This document shows positions 58,356 to 64,000 of a stretch of 64,000 nt of DNA, piece after piece. This DNA comes from Salinimonas chungwhensis DSM 16280. Lineage in GTDB: Bacteria; Pseudomonadota; Gammaproteobacteria; Enterobacterales; Alteromonadaceae. The stretch lies in contig NZ_KB899376.1 of NCBI RefSeq assembly GCF_000378185.1, forward strand, positions 88,236-152,235, read 5' to 3'. Both the position numbers and the translations under genes were made by a program. Numbering within the stretch: position 1 is the first letter of the stretch; every line of letters begins with the position of its first letter. A model generated the notes under the pieces. That model saw nothing but the letters and a program-made list of their open reading frames with translations, was not told the DNA's origin and did not search any database.

Positions 58356-58658
58356 ATGTTGGGATACGATGATAAGCGTAACTTTTTTAGAATGATGATA
58401 AATTCACCTTGTCAGGTAGAGATCGATGATGAGGAATCAAGTCGTACATTACAGGCGGTATGTAAGGACATCAGTGCCACCGGTATGTCTTTGGAAGTGG
58501 ATGAGCCTTCTGTCGAGTTGGGGACAGAAGTAAAAGTATCCATTGAGTCCACCAGTTCACAAATTCCTTCGCTTTCGGCCAGTGCGACCGTTGTCAGATG
58601 TGTGCAGGAATCGGAAAACAGCTGTATTATCGGTGTTGAAATATCAGAAATGAAATGA
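58356..58658 (+). CDS. Small PilZ-domain protein
   Basis: 100 residues, a single PilZ domain. The N-terminal RNFFRMMINSPCQVEID lies where the RxxxR of c-di-GMP-binding PilZ proteins is found (here KRNFFR, one Arg short or shifted), and DISATGMSLEVDEP matches the D/NxSxxG element. Binding to c-di-GMP is plausible but not certain. It has its own promoter and is preceded by GGAG. Confidence 0.85.
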   Translation: MLGYDDKRNFFRMMINSPCQVEIDDEESSRTLQAVCKDISATGMSLEVDEPSVELGTEVKVSIESTSSQIPSLSASATVVRCVQESENSCIIGVEISEMK

Positions 58659-58662
58659 TAGA

Positions 58663-58687
58663 TGTGGGCGGCAACAGACCGCCCACA
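58663..58687. terminator. Convergent hairpin, PilZ gene and rlmI
   Basis: A perfect 9-bp stem (TGTGGGCGG / CCGCCCACA) with a 7-base loop lies 5 bp after the PilZ stop and before the rlmI stop. The T-run is poor on both strands, so termination may be weak. Confidence 0.5.
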
Positions 58688-58700
58688 CAGCGAGGTAGCA

Positions 58701-59888
58701 TCAGTATACCTGACAAATGAGGCCTTTAAGATAGTAACCCTCTGGGTAAGTGCTACTTACCGGGTGGTCAGGCGCCTGTGATAGTCTTTCAATAATCTTT
58801 ACCCGCCGGCCAGCGTCCAGCGCTGCATCAGCAACTATCTTATTGAATAAATCAGATGGCATTAAGCCGGAACAGCTAAAGGTCAGTAACAGCCCGCCAG
58901 GTTTGACCGCATGAATGCCGTACATATTGATATCTTTGTAGCCACGGGCGGCTTTGTTCAAAGACGCTTTGCTGTCGACAAATTTGGGTGGATCAAGAAT
59001 AACCATATCAAATTGTGTTTGGTTCTGATGATAGTGTCTCAGCACTTCAAAAACATCGCCTTTCACCATCGACGCTTTGTCAGCTTCATAGTTATTCAGC
59101 GTTAGATGTTGCCGGGCAAGTGCTAAGGCAGGTTCCGATACATCCACATTAGTCACATGGCTGGCGCCACCTTTGAGCGCATAACAGGCGAATGTACCGG
59201 TATAACTAAAACAATTGAGCACTTCACGACCCCGGGCGTAATGTGCAGCGCGTGCGCGACTATCACGCTGATCCAGGTAAAAGCCTGTTTTATGGCCGTG
59301 TTCTATATCTATTAACATCCGGATATCATTTTCTTTTATTTCAACCTGGGTAGGTACTTCATCCGTTAAGGGGCCGGTTATTTGTTCCAAACCTTCTTTT
59401 TTGCGCACATCAACATCGGAACGCTCATACAGACCAATGCCGGGTAGCAGTTTTTGCAACGCCCAAACAATTTTACTGCGCTGTTTGTCAGCGCCGGCAC
59501 TGAGTAACTGCAAAACAGCCACCGTATTGTATAAATCAATAGTAACACCGGGTAAGCCGTCAGATTCTGCTGCCACTAACCGGTACGCATTGGTGGACGC
59601 TAAGTCAATGACAGTTCGTCGCAGAAGAATAGCTTCTTCAATACGTCGCATAAAAAAGGCGTTGTCTACCGGCTCGTGCTCATCAAAGGTCCATATTCTT
59701 ACGCGAATCTGTGAGTCGGGTGAATACGCGCCCCGGCCAAGCCAACTTCCGTCGCTGCTGACGACCTCGACGGTATCACCGCTGCGACAGCGGCCTTCTA
59801 CACTGGCTATTGCGCTGGCGAACACCCATGGGTGGTGGCGTTTAAGCGACTTTTCGCGTTCCGGCTGAAGAATAATTTTAGCGGACAT
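58701..59888 (-). CDS. rlmI: 23S rRNA m5C1962 methyltransferase
   Basis: 395 residues. A PUA domain (RHHPWVFASAIASVEG) precedes the SAM-binding fold with NCFSYTGTFACYALKGGA, and the catalytic VILDPPKF and TFSCSG segments. These match RlmI, which methylates C1962 of 23S rRNA. Full length. Confidence 0.92.
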   Translation of the reverse strand: MSAKIILQPEREKSLKRHHPWVFASAIASVEGRCRSGDTVEVVSSDGSWLGRGAYSPDSQIRVRIWTFDEHEPVDNAFFMRRIEEAILLRRTVIDLASTNAYRLVAAESDGLPGVTIDLYNTVAVLQLLSAGADKQRSKIVWALQKLLPGIGLYERSDVDVRKKEGLEQITGPLTDEVPTQVEIKENDIRMLIDIEHGHKTGFYLDQRDSRARAAHYARGREVLNCFSYTGTFACYALKGGASHVTNVDVSEPALALARQHLTLNNYEADKASMVKGDVFEVLRHYHQNQTQFDMVILDPPKFVDSKASLNKAARGYKDINMYGIHAVKPGGLLLTFSCSGLMPSDLFNKIVADAALDAGRRVKIIERLSQAPDHPVSSTYPEGYYLKGLICQVY

Positions 59889-59990
59889 AATACTTCTTTG
59901 TAGTCATCAGATAGCGCCGCAGTATAGCAGAATCATCTGTTTTGCCGAACTATACGTAATGCCCGTATTACAAACTTTTGCAGGTGAAAT

Positions 59991-60968
59991 ATGCGATACA
60001 TAGACTTTGACAGTGATGGTGGGCCGCAGGATATGAAGATCCGGACCACTGAATCGCCGATAGTGACAGCCGGGAAAGTGAAAATAAAGGTCCATGCGTT
60101 TGGCGTTAATCGCGCTGACACTTTACAACGGCAGGGCAAATACCCGGCGCCGCCGGGAGAAAGTGAGATACTGGGACTTGAGGCCGCGGGAGAGGTTCTG
60201 GCAGTGGCAGATGATGTAAGTCGCTGGAAGCCTGGCGACAAGGTGTTTGGCCTGATGCCAGGCGGTGGCTATGCCGAAGAAGCCATTGTGGATTCACGCC
60301 ATTTGATGCCAGTGCCGTCTAACCTGTCTATGTCGCAAGCCGCCGGACTCAGCGAAGTTTTTCTGACAGCGTTTCAGGCGATATTTGAGATTGCAGCTAC
60401 GCCAGCTAAGGGCAAGGCACTCATTCATGCGGGTGCCAGTGGCGTCGGGCTGGCCGGTCTGCAATTGTGTAAACTGGCCGATATACAAACCGCCGTTACA
60501 GCATCGGGCCGCGAAAAGTTGGCGTTGTGTCAAAAAATGGGTGCCAGTCAGTTAATTAATTATACGCAGGAGGACTTTGCACAAATTTTATCTGACCAAT
60601 GGCCGGAAGGTGTTAATACAGTAATTGATTTTGTAGGGGGCGATTATCTTAACCGCAATCTGTCCGTTTTAGCAAAAGACGGTACAGTGGTGTATCTGGC
60701 TATGTTGGGCGGACGCTACGCGGATAAGCTGGATCTTGGTCTGATGCTGGGCAAGCGTGCCCGGGTTGTCGGCTCAACATTGCGTAGTCGTAGCGATGAC
60801 TACAAAGGGGCACTTATCGAGGCGTTTACTGACCGCTTCCTGGGGGGATTTTCTACCGGTGATTTGCAGGTTAATGTTGATACCGTGCTGCCGGCAGAAG
60901 ATATCGCCACGGCTCACCAGCGTCTTGAAGATAATGATACCAGCGGCAAGCTGGTGATGACCTGGTAA
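59991..60968 (+). CDS. NADPH:quinone oxidoreductase, PIG3-like
   Basis: 325 residues of the zinc-free quinone oxidoreductase branch of the MDR family. The cofactor site is HAGASGVGLAGLQLCKL. GVNRADTLQRQGKYPAPPGE is the PIG3-type substrate segment, and the protein ends at SGKLVMTW. Role likely in quinone reduction or detoxification. It stands alone, divergent from rlmI. Confidence 0.9.
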   Translation: MRYIDFDSDGGPQDMKIRTTESPIVTAGKVKIKVHAFGVNRADTLQRQGKYPAPPGESEILGLEAAGEVLAVADDVSRWKPGDKVFGLMPGGGYAEEAIVDSRHLMPVPSNLSMSQAAGLSEVFLTAFQAIFEIAATPAKGKALIHAGASGVGLAGLQLCKLADIQTAVTASGREKLALCQKMGASQLINYTQEDFAQILSDQWPEGVNTVIDFVGGDYLNRNLSVLAKDGTVVYLAMLGGRYADKLDLGLMLGKRARVVGSTLRSRSDDYKGALIEAFTDRFLGGFSTGDLQVNVDTVLPAEDIATAHQRLEDNDTSGKLVMTW

Positions 60969-60983
60969 ACGCATGCCAACTGG

Positions 60984-61478
60984 CTAATCAGCCACAAACC
61001 CCTCGTCCGTTTGTGAGGGCTGATTAGCCGCGTTTCTGGCCAGTTCATCACAGCGTTCATTTTCAACATGGCCAGAATGACCTTTAACCCAGTGCCACTT
61101 GATATCGTGCTTCTTCACTGCGTCATCCAATCGACGCCACAAATCAGCATTTTTCACCGGTTTTTTCGCTGCAGTACGCCAGCCATTTTTACGCCAGTTG
61201 TGAATCCATTGATTAATACCATTTTTAACATACTGACTGTCTGTGGTGATATCGATCTGGCATGGCTCACTGAGTGCGTTAAGCGCAGCAATAGGTGCCA
61301 GTAACTCCATACGGTTGTTGGTGGTTTGATAAAAACCTTCGCTAAGTTCTTTGCGGTGTGTGTTGTAAATCATCACTGCCCCGTACCCTCCCGGTCCGGG
61401 GTTGCCAAGGCATGATCCATCAGTATAAATTTCTATCGATTTTTTGCCCACTGGCGCTCCTTTTTTTGGCTGACCCAT
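60984..61478 (-). CDS. rnhA: Ribonuclease HI
   Basis: 164 residues. Degrades the RNA strand of RNA-DNA hybrids. Catalytic residues are visible: [16 protein letters not shown] (Asp), NNRMELLA (Glu), TDSQYVKNG (Asp) and [17 protein letters not shown] (His and Asp). About ten extra basic residues precede the core. Divergent from dnaQ with a 59-bp gap, as in E. coli. Confidence 0.96.
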   Translation of the reverse strand: MGQPKKGAPVGKKSIEIYTDGSCLGNPGPGGYGAVMIYNTHRKELSEGFYQTTNNRMELLAPIAALNALSEPCQIDITTDSQYVKNGINQWIHNWRKNGWRTAAKKPVKNADLWRRLDDAVKKHDIKWHWVKGHSGHVENERCDELARNAANQPSQTDEGFVAD

Positions 61479-61537
61479 AGTCAGTTGCTATGGGATTGGT
61501 ATACTACCAAAAACAATGAAGCAACGAGAATATAAAC

Positions 61538-62254
61538 ATGCGTCAGATTGTTCTGGATACAGAAACCACCGGTATAGATCCCAAAGAAGGTCACCGAATT
61601 ATCGAAATCGGCTGTGTGGAGGTTATCGACCGCAAACTGACTGGCAATCATTTTCATGTGTACATCAACCCTCAGCGTGAAATTGAACAGGAAGCCATAG
61701 AGGTTCATGGCATTACCAATGAATTTTTGGCAGACAAGCCGCTCTTTAAAGATATTGCCACGGAATTTGTCGCCTTTATTCGAGGCGCGCAGTTGGTTAT
61801 TCATAATGCGCCGTTCGATGTGGGCTTTATGGATCATGAGTTTGCAAAACAGACCTCAACCGCAGCACTGAAAACCCGGGATATTTGCTCTGTCCTGGAC
61901 ACCCTGGCGGTGGCTAAGCGTACTCACCCGGGACAAAAAAATAATCTGGATGCCTTGTGTCGACGCTATGGCATTGACAACAGCCATCGTGAGTTACACG
62001 GGGCGTTACTGGACGCTGAGATTCTGGCAGACGTTTATCTTATGATGACGGGCGGCCAGACTAAGCTTAATCTGGCCGGGCAGGGCAGTGAGGGTAGTGA
62101 AGGTGATACTACCATCCGCAGAGTAAATCGAGGCGCAAATAAATTAAAGGTTATCCGGGCTTCCGCCGATGAATTAGAGCAGCATGAGGCACGGTTAGAT
62201 ATTGTGCAAAAAAGCGGTGGTCAATGTTTGTGGCGGGCAAATCATAGCGAATAG
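61538..62254 (+). CDS. dnaQ: DNA polymerase III epsilon subunit
   Basis: 238 residues. The proofreading exonuclease of Pol III. The DEDDh motifs are VLDTETTGIDP, IHNAPFDVGFM and HRELHGALLDAEILADVY, followed by the C-terminal alpha-subunit-binding tail. Divergent from rnhA. Confidence 0.97.
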   Translation: MRQIVLDTETTGIDPKEGHRIIEIGCVEVIDRKLTGNHFHVYINPQREIEQEAIEVHGITNEFLADKPLFKDIATEFVAFIRGAQLVIHNAPFDVGFMDHEFAKQTSTAALKTRDICSVLDTLAVAKRTHPGQKNNLDALCRRYGIDNSHRELHGALLDAEILADVYLMMTGGQTKLNLAGQGSEGSEGDTTIRRVNRGANKLKVIRASADELEQHEARLDIVQKSGGQCLWRANHSE

Positions 62255-62301
62255 CGCGTTCAGGCATTGTGTGTAACACAACAATAAAGCGTATTAGCAG
62301 T

Positions 62302-63729
62302 ATGAAACAACGTGGTCTGTTACTGATTATTGGCGTTTGGCTGATACATGCTGGTCTGGTGCAAGCCCAGGAAGCAGAAAACGGCGATAATGCTATTCCT
62401 GCCAGAGAAGGCATACCGGCAGAAGCGCAAGCTAAAGAAAAAGTCCCCGTTAATACTGCGGTCATTGATCAGCTTGGCGATGACTATCAGAACTCTATAA
62501 AGTTGCTGCAAAATCGGTTTCGTATCGACCATAAGGTTGATGAGATCACCATGGTGCTATTTCGTGAATATGGTTCCGCTCCCGCCGTGTTGGTAAGACC
62601 GGATGGGTCAAAAATTTATCAGTCCCGCGCAGAAGAAGAAGGCGTTATCTGGTATGACGATGCCACCTTCGACATGGTCACAATAAAAAATCCGGTGCCG
62701 GGCCCCTGGCAGGCAGTAGGTCAAATCAAGCCTGAAAGCCGGATTATGGTGCTATCTGAACTCAGGTTACACGCAGAGCCATTACCCCAGACAATTTTCT
62801 CTGGCGAAATCGTTAAACAAACCGCCCACCTTACTAATGGCGATGAGCCAATCAATCAACCAGGTTTTCGCGATGTGGTAGAACTCGATGTCGAGTTTAT
62901 CAGCACTAACAATCCTAATTACGATAACTTCGGTGCCGATAATACAATAATTGCAACATTTACAGACAATGGCAAAGGAATGGACGAACGTCCGCGGGAC
63001 GGGGTATTCACCGGCCAATTTAATTTATCAGTGCCAGCCGGTGAGTGGACGCCGGTTTTCCGGGTTACTACTCCGATGTATACCCGCGAACAGGTCGATG
63101 GAAATTTGATGTTGTTTCCTAACCCGGTAAATCTGGATGTGATGCTGGCGCAAGGAGAAGAGAATTACCACACCCTTAGTATCGATGTGAACCGCGAACA
63201 TGTAGATATACAGTCCATACTTGTGGACGGTAAAATCCGATATCCTAATGGAGATATCCAAAATTTTTCTCTGACTGAGCCCTCGCCGTCAGTACGAACT
63301 CAGCGAATACTGGCGCTCGATCAGGGGCAGTTTACGGTCAAGCTGACGGTATACGGGCAAACTACCAACGCGCGTGACTTCATACTTGATGTTCCGGCTT
63401 ATACGTTTGAAGTGTTACCACCAACACCTGAATCTATGCCTGCTGATTCTCAGGAGGATGCCCAGTTGCCAGAGCCAGCCTTAGCCTCTGAAGCAGTTGA
63501 TACACCGCCGGCTCCAGAGCCGGCGGAGGAAAAAATGGCAACAGGCACTTTAATAACATTGCTTATCGCGGTAAACACAACCATCTTGCTGGTGGTATCA
63601 GGCGTAGTGTGGTTTATAATTCGGCGCCGAAAAATGCCCGCCGGAAACCAGGTGTCTGAGCACAAAGAAAAGATGCCTCGACTAAAAGGCCTGTTTAAGC
63701 GTAAACCGGGCACGTCTGAACAAGGCTGA
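62302..63729 (+). CDS. TIGR03503 family membrane-anchored protein
   Basis: About 475 residues. A signal peptide (to VQAQ), a large extracellular region with Ig-like and VWA-like segments (MDERPRDGVFTGQFNL is a conserved stretch), a Pro/Glu-rich linker, a C-terminal membrane helix (LLIAVNTTILLVVSGVVWF) and a basic tail. This matches the uncharacterised TIGR03503 family that lies beside dnaQ/rnhA in Alteromonadales and Vibrio. The ATG at 62302 is preferred to the upstream GTG at 62269. Confidence 0.82.
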   Translation: MKQRGLLLIIGVWLIHAGLVQAQEAENGDNAIPAREGIPAEAQAKEKVPVNTAVIDQLGDDYQNSIKLLQNRFRIDHKVDEITMVLFREYGSAPAVLVRPDGSKIYQSRAEEEGVIWYDDATFDMVTIKNPVPGPWQAVGQIKPESRIMVLSELRLHAEPLPQTIFSGEIVKQTAHLTNGDEPINQPGFRDVVELDVEFISTNNPNYDNFGADNTIIATFTDNGKGMDERPRDGVFTGQFNLSVPAGEWTPVFRVTTPMYTREQVDGNLMLFPNPVNLDVMLAQGEENYHTLSIDVNREHVDIQSILVDGKIRYPNGDIQNFSLTEPSPSVRTQRILALDQGQFTVKLTVYGQTTNARDFILDVPAYTFEVLPPTPESMPADSQEDAQLPEPALASEAVDTPPAPEPAEEKMATGTLITLLIAVNTTILLVVSGVVWFIIRRRKMPAGNQVSEHKEKMPRLKGLFKRKPGTSEQG

Positions 63730-63827
63730 AAAGAGCGCGACAGGCAGTGTAGTTGATGGTTATTTCACCATTATGTCGATTAGACGTGCAAACAGTGCAA
63801 ATCAGCCTTTTTTTCACAAAAAAAGCA

Positions 63828-63860
63828 TTGACTCTTTATTTCTATAACCGTATTATCTGC
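63828..63860 (+). promoter_or_regulatory. Strong tRNA promoter with GC-rich discriminator
   Basis: TTGACT at 63828 and TATTAT at 63851 with a 17-bp spacer, followed by CTGCGCCGC. GC-rich discriminators are typical of stringently controlled stable-RNA promoters. Confidence 0.8.
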
Positions 63861-63923
63861 GCCGCAGTGAGGGGGAACAGGCTTGTTAGTCAGGATTCAA
63901 CTCATTGAAAGTATTGAAAAAGT

Positions 63924-64000
63924 GGAGCGGTAGTTCAGTTGGTTAGAATACCGGCCTGTCACGCCGGGGGTCGCGGGTTCGAGTCCCGTCCGCTCCGCCA
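63924..64000 (+). tRNA. tRNA-Asp (GTC)
   Basis: A 77-nt cloverleaf with acceptor arms GGAGCGG / CCGCTCC, the anticodon loop CTGTCAC between CCGGC and GCCGG, anticodon GTC at 63958-63960, the T-arm GGTTCGAGTCC and an encoded CCA at the window's last base. Further tRNAs may follow outside the window. Confidence 0.97.

Overview
The window looks like ordinary chromosome from a marine gammaproteobacterium of the Alteromonadales (Alteromonas or Aestuariibacter type). This rests on gene content, not on a search: a divergent rnhA/dnaQ pair followed by a TIGR03503-type protein and tRNA-Asp, a complete liuRABCDE leucine-degradation operon, a PEP-CTERM protein, a large secreted S8 peptidase, a TonB-dependent receptor and many signalling proteins. 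No rRNA, CRISPR array, prophage, insertion sequence or plasmid gene was seen. Coding density is high, and most gaps are under 200 bp.

Layout. 1-1928: 3' end of a secreted protein with duplicated Ig-like/LamG units. 1996-4113 (minus): CbiM-like membrane protein, exonuclease III and a phytochrome-type heme oxygenase. 4189-9129 (plus): a bacteriophytochrome HWE-kinase/receiver hybrid followed directly by a REC-PAS-GGDEF-EAL protein, which with the divergent heme oxygenase forms a light-to-c-di-GMP module. Two unrecognised genes run towards it (9136-10436). 10608-20687: mixed housekeeping and accessory genes (DUF2750, SufE, glycosyltransferase, PanE-like reductase, HDOD, thioesterase, alpha/beta hydrolase, GlgC, SRPBCC, MFS). 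20774-22030: an NRAMP-like transporter that has lost the metal-binding signature. 22069-29008 (minus): liuRABCDE, with a divergent thiolase and tandem 16-bp palindromic sites between them. 30828-34585: subtilase plus PEP-CTERM protein. 34765-38096: periplasmic-binding/degenerate-GGDEF protein and an M1 peptidase. 38201-38630: remains of a frameshifted membrane-protein gene.

38768-49136 is the most unusual block: eight tightly packed plus-strand genes encoding a TonB-dependent receptor, a TVP38 membrane domain fused to a flavin disulfide reductase, a DUF547 protein, a YnjB/YnjC/YnjD ABC importer, a YnjF-like CDP-alcohol phosphatidyltransferase and a sterol-desaturase-family di-iron membrane enzyme. 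Together they could form one route from outer-membrane uptake through periplasmic capture and inner-membrane import to redox and lipid chemistry. The substrate cannot be read from the sequence.

49093-64000: FapA-like protein, exonuclease I, an exported isoaspartyl peptidase, a CBS protein, HrpA, a PilZ protein, RlmI, a quinone oxidoreductase, rnhA/dnaQ, the TIGR03503-type protein and tRNA-Asp with a clear promoter. The c-di-GMP theme recurs (GGDEF-EAL, degenerate GGDEF, PilZ, HDOD). Product names come from motifs and family knowledge. Starts were chosen by Shine-Dalgarno spacing where one is visible.
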